Positions 37,956 through 47,131 of a stretch of 64,000 nt of DNA are shown here, in pieces. The translations under genes and the position numbers were made by a program. The notes beneath the pieces are model-generated. The model saw nothing but the letters and a program-made list of their open reading frames with translations, was not told the origin of the DNA and made no database searches. The stretch's first letter is position 1; every line of letters starts with the position of its first letter. The DNA is from Calothrix sp. NIES-2100 (GTDB lineage Bacteria; Cyanobacteriota; Cyanobacteriia; Cyanobacteriales; Nostocaceae), in NCBI RefSeq assembly GCF_002368195.1, contig NZ_AP018178.1:1372238-1436237 (forward strand). The letters run 5' to 3'.

Positions 37956-38561
37956 ATGACGCAGAAACTTGCCCAAACGCAATACCCTGTTCATGACTTC
38001 ATTCGGAGTCGTTGGAGTCCGAGAGCTTTTGCCGATCGCTCAGTTGAGCAGGATAAACTACTCTCATTGCTAGAAGCAGCTCGTTGGGCACCCTCTTCCT
38101 ATAATCATCAGCCTTGGAGCTTTATTGTTGCCACCAAAGATGATCCAACGGAATACAATCGTCTACTTAGTACCTTGGTAGAGTTTAATCAAGGATGGGC
38201 GAAAAATGCTCCGGTACTGATACTCGCGGTTGCGAAAATCCGTACTGATGATGGGAAAACAAACAGACACGCATTTCATGATGTGGGACTGGCGTTAGAA
38301 AACCTGATCCTTCAGGCGACAACTCTTGGTTTATTCGCCCATCAAATAGCGGGATTTAATGCAGACACAGCCAGGGAAACATACCAAATTCCAGAAGACT
38401 ATGAGCCTGCAACTGTGGTGACAGTTGGCTATCCTGGCGATTCCGAAAGCCTCCCCGATGGACTACGCGATCGCGAACTGGCTCCCCGTGTCCGCAAGCT
38501 GTTGAAAGAATTTGTCTTTACTGGACAGTGGGGGCATACCTTACCCTTATTGAAAGACTAA
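37956..38561 (+). CDS. Nitroreductase family FMN protein
   Basis: This protein has 201 residues. RSRWSPRAFADRSVEQ, LEAARWAPSSYNHQPWSFIV and HDVGLALENLILQATTLGL are the FMN-binding and dimer motifs of the nitroreductase family. In a sulfur island such an enzyme may supply reduced flavin to the neighbouring FMNH2-dependent monooxygenases (an inference). It is the first gene after operator site 3, followed by the fused remnant and the SfnB-like gene on the same strand. Confidence 0.85.
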   Translation: MTQKLAQTQYPVHDFIRSRWSPRAFADRSVEQDKLLSLLEAARWAPSSYNHQPWSFIVATKDDPTEYNRLLSTLVEFNQGWAKNAPVLILAVAKIRTDDGKTNRHAFHDVGLALENLILQATTLGLFAHQIAGFNADTARETYQIPEDYEPATVVTVGYPGDSESLPDGLRDRELAPRVRKLLKEFVFTGQWGHTLPLLKD

Positions 38562-38644
38562 AGATACAGACTGAAACATACTCCAAAGGAGAATACGAAG
38601 GAAATTAACAAGGAAGAATTTTACGAATAATTTAGGATTGTTAT

Positions 38645-38967
38645 ATGACCCAAGAACATTGGGCTGCGGTTGATCGCTATATCACCGACTTGTTTGTCCA
38701 GCCTGACCTCGCCCTAGATGCAGCGCGCCGCAAACGATCGCCGATGAAATGGAGCAATGGCTCACCGAGGAAGGGTCTGATGGATTCAATGTCATGTTCC
38801 CTTATCTACCGGAGGGGCTGAATGATTTCGTAGATAAGGTTGTGCCAGAACTGCAACGACGTGGGATTTTTCGCCAAGAGTATGAAGGTAAGACACTGCG
38901 GGAAAATCTGGGACTTACTCGCCCCGCTAATCGCTTCTTTCAAACCACAACCGCATCTGTTAGCTAG
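38645..38967 (+). pseudogene. Fusion remnant: O-methyltransferase start joined to LLM monooxygenase end
   Basis: From 38645 the frame MTQEHWAAVDRYITDLFVQP, then DLALDAA, is the N-terminus of a caffeoyl-CoA-type O-methyltransferase. At about 38735-38740 (CGATCG) the sequence switches, in another frame, to TIADEMEQWLTEEGSDGFNV and then LPEGLNDFVDKVVPELQRRG, the C-terminus of a flavin monooxygenase of the NtaA/SnaA group, which ends at 38967. Neither protein is complete. A 5'-truncated O-methyltransferase occurs at 63741, and an N-terminal monooxygenase half at 22129. Confidence 0.85.
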
Positions 38968-39003
38968 ATGCAGCTATTAAAAAAATTATCACAGAGAAAA
39001 ACA

Positions 39004-40242
39004 ATGACTCAAATTGAAGAAAAAGCTTTAGATTCCGCCTTTAAGTTCGCTGCTCCTATCGCAGTCAACTCTCCCGAATTGCAAACTCTGTTGGATTTTA
39101 TCGCTCTGGGAGCAACTGAGCGCGATCGTGATCGCATCCTTCCTTTTAATATCATCGACCTGATCCGGCGTTCCCGGTTGGGTGCATTGCGCATCCCCGT
39201 TGCTGAAGGTGGCGCTGGTAGCACTGCACGCGAACTGTTCGAGGTTGTGATTCGCCTGGGTGATGCCGATCCCAACGTCGCTCACATCGTGCGAAATCAT
39301 TTCTCAGTTACAGAGAGAATTTTGCGTTCTGAACGCAGCGAAAGGAATCGTCGATGGTTAAAAGCCGTCGTTGATGGCGCAATTATTGGACTTGCTACAA
39401 CCGAACTGGAAGCCAAACGCTCTGGTGGTGGTCAAGTCGTGAATACAAAATTAACACCTGATGGCAACAGTTATCGTCTGAATGGTACGAAGTATTATAG
39501 CACTGGTAGCATTTATGCAGACTTAATCTTCGTGCGTGTGTTAGCGCCAGATGACACTACAGCGTTCATACTCATTCCTACCAACCGTGAGGGAATTGAA
39601 CTTGTAGACGACTGGGATGGCTTCGGGCAAAGGCTAACAGGTACGGGAACGACTACGTTCACTAACGTCCGCGTTGAGGCAGACGAAGTAATTCTTGATA
39701 CAGACATAGACAAAGATAACCTGCCTTACAACATTGTGCCGCAATTATTCCTAACTGCGATTAACGCTGGTATTATTCGCAGTGTGTTGCGGGATGCAAA
39801 GGCGCTGATTCACAAACGCCCCAGAACCTTCTACCATGCGGTAGCCGAGCAAGCAACAGATGACCCCCTATTGCAGCAAACTGTCGGTCAAATTTCTGCT
39901 AATGCCTTTGCCGCCGAAGCGATCGTTCTCGCCGCAGCCGATACTCTCGATCGCCTTGCTGCTGCCAAAGCCCAGGGAGAAGAGGCTGAGACAGAGGCAG
40001 CACTAGCAGCTTCTTTAAGTGCATCCAAAGCCAAATTGATTGTCGATGACTTGGCACTACGTTCAGCCACCTTATTATTTGAAGTTGGTGGGGCTTCCAC
40101 AACCAAAAAAAGCTCTAATTTAGATCGTCATTGGCGCAACGCCCGCACTTTGGCATCACACAACCCAAGTCATTTTAAAGCCCGTGCCATTGGCGACTAC
40201 GAAATCAACAACAAACCACTGCCCACACGAGGATTCTTTTAA
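39004..40242 (+). CDS. SfnB/DszC-like acyl-CoA dehydrogenase family monooxygenase
   Basis: About 412 residues from the inner Met (MTQIEEKALDSA); the longer frame adds 12 unlikely residues. It has an acyl-CoA dehydrogenase fold: an N-terminal helical domain, a central flavin-binding barrel (IIGLATTELEAKRSGGGQVV, FGQRLTGTGTTTFTNVRVEA) and C-terminal helices ending RTLASHNPSHFKARAIGDYE. This ending is typical of SfnB and DszC, flavin-dependent enzymes of sulfone and thiophene oxidation. It probably helps to release sulfur from organic compounds. It lies downstream of the nitroreductase and the fusion remnant. Confidence 0.8.
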   Translation: MTQIEEKALDSAFKFAAPIAVNSPELQTLLDFIALGATERDRDRILPFNIIDLIRRSRLGALRIPVAEGGAGSTARELFEVVIRLGDADPNVAHIVRNHFSVTERILRSERSERNRRWLKAVVDGAIIGLATTELEAKRSGGGQVVNTKLTPDGNSYRLNGTKYYSTGSIYADLIFVRVLAPDDTTAFILIPTNREGIELVDDWDGFGQRLTGTGTTTFTNVRVEADEVILDTDIDKDNLPYNIVPQLFLTAINAGIIRSVLRDAKALIHKRPRTFYHAVAEQATDDPLLQQTVGQISANAFAAEAIVLAAADTLDRLAAAKAQGEEAETEAALAASLSASKAKLIVDDLALRSATLLFEVGGASTTKKSSNLDRHWRNARTLASHNPSHFKARAIGDYEINNKPLPTRGFF

Positions 40243-40368
40243 TGTGTAAATAGGGCAGAGGGAAGGGGATGAGGGAGATGAGGGAGTATGGGGAGTATGG
40301 GAAGAGGAGGGAATGTAGGGAGAAATAAATAATGACAAATCACCAATGATAAATGCCCCATGCCCCAG

Positions 40369-41040
40369 CTATAATAATTGACAAAGCTGTCGCATATCAT
40401 TAAAAACTATTTTAGCTCCAGCCTCAGCTAAAGCAGTGCGTAGACGCGCAGAGGCTTGTCTTGAGACATCGCTGTGATGGGCATAGCCAAAAACAGTCAT
40501 TCCATCTGCGGATGCTGCTTGTACGCCCGGTACAGAGTCTTCAATTACAGCACAATATTCTGGATTGGTATTCATTTGCTCGGCTGCATAGAGATACACA
40601 TCGGGAAAAGGTTTGGGGCGTGAAACATCATTAGCGCTATATATTTTGCCATCAAATTTATGTAGAAGCCCCGTTAATTTCAATACCATTTGAATATGGC
40701 GGTGGCTACTATTTGATGCTACACATTTGGGTAATGTAATTTGCTCCAATACTTCTTTAATTCCTGAAACTGCCTGTAATTCTTGCTGCAAGAGAGCCAT
40801 TTCTCGTTCTTTACAAAGTTCCATAAAGTTTTTGGGCAATGGTTTGTTATAAGATGCCTCGATAATCTCTAAACAGGTTTTTAAGGACTTGCCAATAAAT
40901 TTTTGAGTTACTTCTGTATAAGTGATAGGAAAGCCAGCTTCAGTGAGCGTTTCTGCAAAAATACGATTAAGAATTGGTTCGCTATCAACCAAAACTCCAT
41001 CACAATCAAAAATCACAAGCTCGAATCGATTTTTGCCCAT
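40369..41040 (-). CDS. HAD-superfamily phosphatase/phosphoglucomutase-like, with an in-frame repeat insert
   Basis: This protein has 223 residues. LVIFDCDGVLVDSEPI is motif I, VASNSSHRH motif II, and RPKPFPDVYLYAAEQM with IEDSVPGVQAA motifs III and IV. This pattern fits beta-phosphoglucomutase or phosphosugar phosphatases of the HAD family. Near the C-terminus nine extra residues (VSRQASARL) are encoded by a 27-bp repeat inside a HIP1 octamer; without them the sequence reads HHSDRTALAEAG. The insert is in frame and on a surface loop before the last helix, so the enzyme may tolerate it. Confidence 0.85.
   Translation of the reverse strand: MGKNRFELVIFDCDGVLVDSEPILNRIFAETLTEAGFPITYTEVTQKFIGKSLKTCLEIIEASYNKPLPKNFMELCKEREMALLQQELQAVSGIKEVLEQITLPKCVASNSSHRHIQMVLKLTGLLHKFDGKIYSANDVSRPKPFPDVYLYAAEQMNTNPEYCAVIEDSVPGVQAASADGMTVFGYAHHSDVSRQASARLRTALAEAGAKIVFNDMRQLCQLL
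40441..40467 (+). repeat. Small dispersed repeat inserted in a HIP1 octamer (27 bp)
   Basis: TAGACGCGCAGAGG followed by CTTGTCTTGAGAC separates GCG from ATCGC inside the HAD gene. Removing it restores GCGATCGC. It is in frame, adding nine codons. It is related to the inserts at 26322 and 46301. Confidence 0.85.
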
Positions 41041-41227
41041 TTTTTTGCCTCAAATTTAGGATTTTATCATAAGATTGATAATTATTTATCCTTTAGTTTT
41101 TAGGAGCATTTTCCAAGGATTTTTCTATATATAAGATTATTTATATTAATTTTTTAATTAAATTAATTTAAAAGTAATATTATTTTATTTACATATTCTG
41201 GATTTTTGATTGTTAAATAAAATACAT

Positions 41228-42106
41228 TTATCGTGATATCTCTAACTGTTTGATATCTTCATCTTTAGGCAGGTCTAACTCTATAAACTTTGGCCCGACA
41301 ATCAGAACTGTTACCATCATTAATAAACTTGTCACCATGATGATGCTCACCACGTTGGGGTCGTCAAAATTACTTGTACCTACTAATAATGCTGCGGCAA
41401 AATTGCGTTGGGCTGTTCCTACTCCTAACACTCTTTGAGTATCAATACCAGGCCCGCCTAAAAGATAACCAACGCTAAAGCAAAAGATAATAAATACTGC
41501 ACAAACAAATATTGCACCTGTTTGTAATAAACCGATAATATCGTTGGTGTGAATTATTAATCTGACTACTAACCCTAACAATAATCCAGTACTAGATAAT
41601 TTGAATAAAATAGGCTGAATAACAGGAGCGATCACCGCAAATTTTGCTTTGATAAATAGTCCAATTACTAAGGGGCTAATCATCATCAATAACAAAGGTT
41701 TGCCAATATCCCAAGAATTGATTTGCAATCCTTGCACCACTAAAGGAAGTACCATTGGCATATAAAAAATAGTGCCAGACATCAGCAACATCATTAATCC
41801 CACAGAAAAGGCTATATTACCCTTAACTATTTGAGCAAGTTTAGGCAAAGCTGGCGGGCCTGATGCTAATGCCATGATGAGTAAACCATCTTTGAGTGCT
41901 TCACTCAGAGGTACTATTTGTACTAGTATATAAACAAAACTTGGCACCAATATAAAATTTGTCACCAAAGACAATATGACAAGTCTAGGGCTGCGGAGTG
42001 GTTCCCAAATTTGTTTGATGGTGAGACCTAAACCTGCACCTAACATAGTGAACACAATGAATGTGAAGAGTGCAAGTTTGTCGATTATTACTAATATTTC
42101 ATTCAT
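41228..42106 (-). CDS. Bile acid:sodium symporter (BASS) family transporter
   Basis: This 292-residue protein has about eight to ten hydrophobic helices. LVTNFILVPSFVYILV, GLLIMALASGPPALPKLAQ and GVGTAQRNFAAALLVG are typical of the BASS/SBF family, in which crossover helices bind sodium and an organic anion. Cyanobacterial members carry bicarbonate, pyruvate or unknown organic anions. Its place beside the arylsulfatase genes allows a role in importing an organic sulfur compound or the desulfated product, but this is only inference. It is followed downstream by the HAD gene. Confidence 0.8.
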   Translation of the reverse strand: MNEILVIIDKLALFTFIVFTMLGAGLGLTIKQIWEPLRSPRLVILSLVTNFILVPSFVYILVQIVPLSEALKDGLLIMALASGPPALPKLAQIVKGNIAFSVGLMMLLMSGTIFYMPMVLPLVVQGLQINSWDIGKPLLLMMISPLVIGLFIKAKFAVIAPVIQPILFKLSSTGLLLGLVVRLIIHTNDIIGLLQTGAIFVCAVFIIFCFSVGYLLGGPGIDTQRVLGVGTAQRNFAAALLVGTSNFDDPNVVSIIMVTSLLMMVTVLIVGPKFIELDLPKDEDIKQLEISR

Positions 42107-42198
42107 GATTTATAGGGCATGGGGCATTGGGAATGGGGCATGGGGCATAGTTATTTCTTCTTTGCTTCCTAATTTCCATGCCCCATATCAAATCTGGA

Positions 42199-44559
42199 TT
42201 ACTTCAAGTCCAGGCTGACTTGTTGTAAGTTACCAGTGAAAGCAAAGGGTACTTGGTAGGTGTCAACAACGGGAGTACCTGTATCTCTGCCTACATCAAA
42301 GGTTTCGTCTAGGGCTAAACGGTAAGCGATGGTTTTATCAACTCGACCTTCGGCTAAGAGTTGGTCATTGATGAATAATTTGCCGATTCCACCTGCACCT
42401 ACACCACCGTCATAATCAAAGTTGAACCGGATTGTTGATTTACCGACGGGTAATTTTTCTGGTGATTGGATAGTGTAGCGGGCGGTATTGGCATAGTTGT
42501 AGATATATGTAGGCTTGCCATCCTCAAGGAAAAAACTCCAGCCAGCAAAGCGACCGCCTTGGGTTAGAATTACACCTTCTGCCCCATTTTCGGGAATTTC
42601 TACATTGGCTGTAATAGTGAAGGAGCGATTTTTCAAATTTGGGGCGCTACCTTCTGGAATGCCAACTGTACCTGGATAGTAGGTGAATGTTGTGCGTCCT
42701 CTGGTGAGGTTGGGACGAATTTTAACATCAAATCTTTCAGCAAGGCGATCGTCTAGTGGTAATACGTTATGCTTCTGGGCTTCTTTTAAAAACAATTTTT
42801 GCAGTTTTTCTAGCTTTTTGGGGTTTGCCTTGGCTAGATTATTCGCCTCGCTAAAATCTTCGCTAATGTTGTACAGTTCCCACTTATCTGTATCAAAGTT
42901 GCCTTTTGCAGTTCGTTCCCAAGGTAAGCGACCATGACGCGCCGCCGCTATCCAACCTTCATGGTAAATAGCTCGGTTACCTAGCATCTCGAAATATTGA
43001 GTTTCCCGATGGGAAGGCGCATCAGGATTGTCAAAGGTATATGCAAGGCTAGTACCTTCAATTGGTTGTTGCTTGACACCATTTACTTCTTTAGGGACAG
43101 TAATTCCCGCTACTTCTAAGATAGTAGGGGTAATATCAATGACATGATGAAATTGGCTACGGATGCCACCTTGGTCTTTAATATTTGCGCCCCAGGAAAT
43201 CACCAAGGGGTTGCGAGTACCGCCAAAGTGAGAGGCGATTTGCTTTGTCCACTGGAAGGGGCTGCTAACTGCCCATGCCCAAGCAGCAGGAAAATGGTTG
43301 AATGTTTTGGGGCTACCTAAGTCATTATATGCAGCTAGCAGTTGTTGCAGATTTTCGGGTACACCATTGAAAACTTGCAGTTCGTTGACGCTACCTGTTA
43401 ATCCGCCTTCGGCACTAGCACCGTTATCTCCCACAACATATATGACTAATGTGTTATCCAGTTCTCCCAGTTGGTCAACAGCATTAATTAACCTACCTAC
43501 TTCATAATCTGTATGACCTAAAAATCCAGCAAATACCTCGGCCATGTGAGCATAGAGTTTTTGCTGTTCTGCTGAGAGGGAATCCCAGGCTGGCAGTTCT
43601 TGAGGGCGGGGGGTGAGTTGGGCATTAGCAGGAATTACACCTAGTTGCTTTTGTCGGGCAAAGGTTTCTTCGCGTAATTTATCCCAGCCTTGGTCAAATT
43701 TACCTTTATATTTCTCAATCCACTCTTTGGGGGCGTGGTGGGGTGCGTGGGTAGCGCCTGTGGCGAGATAGGCGAAAAACGGTTTTTCTGGCGCAATGGA
43801 TTGTTGGTTGCGAATCCAGGCGATCGCATGGTCTACTAAGTCAGGTGTCAGGTGATAATCTGGCTTGTTGGGTTTATCTATCCGTTTAGTATTTTCCACT
43901 AAAGCCGGACTCCACTGGTTAGTATCACCACCAAGGAAGCCGTAAAAATACTCAAATCCTAACCCTGTAGGCCAGCGATCAAAAGGCCCGGCGGCGCTGG
44001 TTTCAAAGTCTGGGGTGTTATGCCATTTCCCGAAAGCCGCTGTATTATAACCATTTTGTCGCAGGATTTCGGCAACGGTAGCAGCACTCTTAGGTAAAAC
44101 TGTTGTGTAGCCAGGATAACCTGTAGCTAATTCTTCAACTACCCCTGTATTCACGGAATGGTGATTGCGTCCAGTTAACAAAGCTGCTCTGGTAGGAGAA
44201 CACAGGGCGGTGGTGTGAAATTGGTTGTAGCGTAATCCTGTTTCGGCTAGGCGGGTTAAGTTGGGTGTGTCCACCGGGCCGCCAAAGGTACTGGCTTGTC
44301 CAAAGCCCACATCATCTAGAATTACTAGCAAGACGTTGGGGGCGTTGCTTGGGGCGCTGATGGTTTGGGGAAAGTCTGGTTGTGAATCTTTGTAGGTGAG
44401 GCCGATTTTACCCTTAAACTCTGGTAAGGGCAGAGGCAATACTTCAGATGTAGCTGCTAGGGCGGGGCTATTGATCGTTAACAAAACGATCAGCAATGAT
44501 AAAGCGATCGCCTTGGCAATTTCTGAAAATAAATTCCAGTGCTTGGATTCAAACTTCAT
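42199..44559 (-). CDS. Arylsulfatase, periplasmic, Cys-type
   Basis: This protein has 786 residues. An N-terminal signal peptide (ALSLLIVLLTINSPALAA) predicts export. LLVILDDVGFGQAS supplies the metal-binding Asp82/Asp83. TALCSPTRAALLTGRNHH contains the sulfatase signature CxPxR with Cys120, which must be converted to formylglycine. The C-terminal 170 residues are beta-rich and common in large alkyl/arylsulfatases. It hydrolyses sulfate esters to release sulfate. Its start overlaps the end of the FGE gene by 11 nt, so the two are translationally coupled. Confidence 0.95.
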   Translation of the reverse strand: MKFESKHWNLFSEIAKAIALSLLIVLLTINSPALAATSEVLPLPLPEFKGKIGLTYKDSQPDFPQTISAPSNAPNVLLVILDDVGFGQASTFGGPVDTPNLTRLAETGLRYNQFHTTALCSPTRAALLTGRNHHSVNTGVVEELATGYPGYTTVLPKSAATVAEILRQNGYNTAAFGKWHNTPDFETSAAGPFDRWPTGLGFEYFYGFLGGDTNQWSPALVENTKRIDKPNKPDYHLTPDLVDHAIAWIRNQQSIAPEKPFFAYLATGATHAPHHAPKEWIEKYKGKFDQGWDKLREETFARQKQLGVIPANAQLTPRPQELPAWDSLSAEQQKLYAHMAEVFAGFLGHTDYEVGRLINAVDQLGELDNTLVIYVVGDNGASAEGGLTGSVNELQVFNGVPENLQQLLAAYNDLGSPKTFNHFPAAWAWAVSSPFQWTKQIASHFGGTRNPLVISWGANIKDQGGIRSQFHHVIDITPTILEVAGITVPKEVNGVKQQPIEGTSLAYTFDNPDAPSHRETQYFEMLGNRAIYHEGWIAAARHGRLPWERTAKGNFDTDKWELYNISEDFSEANNLAKANPKKLEKLQKLFLKEAQKHNVLPLDDRLAERFDVKIRPNLTRGRTTFTYYPGTVGIPEGSAPNLKNRSFTITANVEIPENGAEGVILTQGGRFAGWSFFLEDGKPTYIYNYANTARYTIQSPEKLPVGKSTIRFNFDYDGGVGAGGIGKLFINDQLLAEGRVDKTIAYRLALDETFDVGRDTGTPVVDTYQVPFAFTGNLQQVSLDLK

Positions 44560-45595
44560 TCTTGATCCTTTCTGTAGTCAAGTTCTTCACTAAGCGAAAT
44601 CCGATATGAGTTGTTCCCGTATCCGGGGCTTGAGATTCTCTCGCTGCTGGACGGAAGCGACTGCAATAGTTAGGCGCACATAAATAAGAACCACCTTTAA
44701 TTACATGTAGGGCTTGTTCGCTGGGTTTATTGGGGTCAAAACTTTGTTCTGGGCCTGTAGGATTAACACTGTGGGTTTTGTGGTTATGTCCTGGCATAAA
44801 CCAATCGGATGTTAATTCCCAGACATTACCGGTCATGTCATAAAGACCATAACCGTTGGGTAGAAAGGAACCAACGGGGGCAATACTTGCGTAACCATCT
44901 TTTTTGGTATTGAAAAAGGGAAAGATTCCTTGCCAGGTGTTGGCTTTTTTCTCCGAGTATTGATCACCCCAAGCATAAGTGGCACCATTTAACCCACCAC
45001 GAGCAGCATATTCCCACTGGGCTTCAGTGGGTAGTGATTTTCCTGCCCATTGGGCGTAAGCTACAGCGTCTTCGTAGGCTATATGAACGACTGGATACTT
45101 ATCTTGATGGGCGATAGCGCTTTCTTTTCCCAAGGGATGTCGCCAATTCGCCCCAGTCTGCCAATGCCACCAACTTAGTTGTTTTGCTCCTGGTTGTACT
45201 ATTGCAAACACTAAAGAACCGGGTAATCTCTGCTCATCTGGCAAGTCGGGAAACTGTTCTTTTGATAAAGGACGCTCTGCAACTGTGACATAACCCGTCG
45301 CTTTGACAAACTCTGCAAATTGTGAATTTGTTATCTCATATTTATCGATACAAAAGGAACTAACTCTTACCTCTTGTGCTGAGAGTTCTTCTATATAACC
45401 TGAATTATCCGATCCCATCGTAAATGTCCCGCCTGGAATCATTACCATTTCTGAAGGACAGGGATTTAGGGAAGTGGCAAAGGCAGGAGAAATGATGAGT
45501 GCAATCGCTACTCCTGTAACCAATAACAGTGCTAAAAAACTTTTACTTAACACAGTGGTGTTGACTGCTAACATGAAGAAATCAAAATGACTCAA
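44549..45595 (-). CDS. Formylglycine-generating enzyme (sulfatase activator), exported
   Basis: This 348-residue protein of the SUMF1/FGE-sulfatase fold has an N-terminal hydrophobic signal (FLALLLVTGVAIALIISPAFA). The domain runs from MVMIPGGTFTMGSD to HIGFRLVKN. Close to the end, GGSYLCAPNYCSRFRPAARE carries Cys306 and Cys311, the CxxxxC pair of genuine aerobic FGEs, rather than the cysteine-free SUMF1-like domain. It oxidises the active-site Cys of the sulfatase to formylglycine. It is placed upstream of, and overlaps, its substrate gene. An operator lies 123 nt upstream. Confidence 0.93.
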   Translation of the reverse strand: MSHFDFFMLAVNTTVLSKSFLALLLVTGVAIALIISPAFATSLNPCPSEMVMIPGGTFTMGSDNSGYIEELSAQEVRVSSFCIDKYEITNSQFAEFVKATGYVTVAERPLSKEQFPDLPDEQRLPGSLVFAIVQPGAKQLSWWHWQTGANWRHPLGKESAIAHQDKYPVVHIAYEDAVAYAQWAGKSLPTEAQWEYAARGGLNGATYAWGDQYSEKKANTWQGIFPFFNTKKDGYASIAPVGSFLPNGYGLYDMTGNVWELTSDWFMPGHNHKTHSVNPTGPEQSFDPNKPSEQALHVIKGGSYLCAPNYCSRFRPAARESQAPDTGTTHIGFRLVKNLTTERIKNEV

Positions 45596-45717
45596 TATTG
45601 CTGATAAATATTCATCAGTCTATTAATATGCAAAAAATTAGCAATTTTTCATTCATCAAAAATTATCATGAATTTGCACTAATTTAAAAAACTTTATATT
45701 GTTTTAAAGCCGTATCA

Positions 45718-45742
45718 TACTTTATGTCGATAGATTTACCGT
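45718..45742 (-). promoter_or_regulatory. Sulfur-island operator, site 4
   Basis: On the minus strand, with the preceding T, it reads TACGGTAAAT-CTATCG-ACATAAAGTA. It lies 123 nt upstream of the FGE-sulfatase operon, in a 430-nt gap with no gene. AAGTTTTTTAAATT begins 48 nt downstream of the site start (45694), resembling the conserved element of sites 3 and 10. Confidence 0.7.
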
Positions 45743-46028
45743 AATTAGGACAATATTGATAACCTACCTCTTAAGCAAAAATAAGTCAAGAACCTAGTTT
45801 GCTAGCATTGATATAGCTTGGTATTGTGCTCTTATTCGTAAAAAATGATCATTAATACTAGTTATGTTGTTATTGTTGACAACTTCTCAACTATTGTGAT
45901 AAAGATTGTAACTTCAGCAAAGCTTTCTCTTAAAAGCAGCGCCTTTAAGTGATGTTACAGATTGTAAAAAGGCTTAGCGATATGCCCTGTCACCAAAAGT
46001 TATCAACTTATGACATAGTCTTTGCTAT

Positions 46029-46703
46029 TTATGAGCGATCGCATTTCAGCGCATAAATATTATCAAGCCGTTTTGCAAGAAATTTCATATTAGAAAATAC
46101 ATTGTTCTGTGCCTCTGCTTCTTCCTCTGTTGAATATTTCAAAGCATAAATTCCTGCTGAATGTGCGGCTTGAATTCCTACATCGCTATCCTCTATAACA
46201 ACACAAGATTCGGGCGGGAAGCCCATCTTCTTAGCTGCATATAAGAATAAACCTGGGTCAGGTTTCCACGAGCCTATCTCATAAGAACTAAACAAGCGAT
46301 GTCTGACGACAAGCCGCTCCGCGTCTACGCCAAAATAATGCGACAGATCAGTTACATTTAAAGCCTTGCGAATTTTTGCTATCGGCGCACTTGAGGCAAC
46401 ACAAACAGGATATTCTAATGTTTTTAACATCTCTGGAACACCTGTTATTGGTTGCAAGGAAAATTCAAATAATTCATTCACCCTTTGACGATATGTTGCC
46501 TCAAAATCAATAGCTAACTTTACGCCATATCTTATTTCTATATCCGCTAAAATTAAAGCTAACTTTCTGCCACGATATCGACAAATCAGACTATCAATTG
46601 ATTCATTGATAAAAGGTAGCAAATCGATAAATGCTTGGTTACAAAGCCTCTCACTATCAACTAATGTTCCATCTAAATCAAAAATGACACAAAGATGCTT
46701 CAT
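46029..46703 (-). CDS. HAD-superfamily phosphatase, with an in-frame repeat insert
   Basis: This 224-residue paralogue of the HAD protein at 40369 has motif I VIFDLDGTLVDSE, motif II VCVASSAP, and SWKPDPGLFLYAAKKM with IEDSDVGIQAA for motifs III and IV. Between HYFG and LFSSYEIG the protein carries extra residues, encoded by a 27-bp repeat inside a HIP1 octamer. Without it the reading is HYFGDRLFSSYEIGSWKPD, the family norm. The insert is in frame and lies just before the catalytic Lys loop, so activity may be altered. Confidence 0.85.
   Translation of the reverse strand: MKHLCVIFDLDGTLVDSERLCNQAFIDLLPFINESIDSLICRYRGRKLALILADIEIRYGVKLAIDFEATYRQRVNELFEFSLQPITGVPEMLKTLEYPVCVASSAPIAKIRKALNVTDLSHYFGVDAERLVVRHRLFSSYEIGSWKPDPGLFLYAAKKMGFPPESCVVIEDSDVGIQAAHSAGIYALKYSTEEEAEAQNNVFSNMKFLAKRLDNIYALKCDRS
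46301..46327 (-). repeat. Small dispersed repeat inserted in a HIP1 octamer (27 bp)
   Basis: GTCTGACGACAAGCC followed by GCTCCGCGTCTA separates GCGAT from CGC. Its reverse complement matches the inserts at 26322 and 40441. It is in frame within the HAD gene. Confidence 0.85.
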
Positions 46704-46714
46704 TTATGAAAAAC

Positions 46715-46785
46715 GACAAAATAAATTATTCCGTTTCATATCGTTGACGGTTAACAGTTAACAGTCAACCGTCAACCGTCAACAA
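46715..46785. repeat. MITE family A-like element, partial
   Basis: The left part ACAAAATAAATTATTCC matches the element end. The rest is a GTTGACGGTTAACAG / CTGTTAACCGTCAAC-like inverted repeat, here written as GTTGACGG ... CCGTCAAC. It lies between the HAD gene and the third ferredoxin gene. Boundaries are approximate. Confidence 0.5.
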
Positions 46786-46789
46786 TAAA

Positions 46790-47131
46790 CTAACTTTGAT
46801 AAGGTCGCGGTAGTTGGCGCAGTTTATGAGCAGTATCTAATTCACTATTGTTTTTTCTGCCATATCCCCAACCTAAGATGCGGCGATATTCACCCATAAT
46901 GCCAGTTTCAATTAAATCATCCTCGTTGACTGCAATATTAGTATGAGACTGGGGTGCAACATAGAGCGCATCTGCTGGACAGTATGCCTCACACATGAAA
47001 CAAGTTTGACAGTCTTCCTGGCGCGCGATCGCAGGTGGTTGGTTGGGAACTGCGTCAAAGACATTGGTAGGGCATACTTGAACGCAGACATTGCAATTAA
47101 TGCACAGTTGATGGCTGACAAGCTCGATCAT
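46790..47131 (-). CDS. AprB-like 2[4Fe-4S] ferredoxin, copy 2
   Basis: This 113-residue protein carries two cluster motifs, CINCNVCVQVCPTNVFD (Cys10/13/16/20) and CQTCFMCEAYCPADAL (Cys41/44/47/51). It closely resembles the ferredoxin at 31591 but has a shorter tail. Its start overlaps the stop of the flavoprotein fragment by 4 nt. The protein is intact, whereas its flavoprotein partner is truncated, so it may be an orphan or may serve the other copies. Confidence 0.85.
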   Translation of the reverse strand: MIELVSHQLCINCNVCVQVCPTNVFDAVPNQPPAIARQEDCQTCFMCEAYCPADALYVAPQSHTNIAVNEDDLIETGIMGEYRRILGWGYGRKNNSELDTAHKLRQLPRPYQS

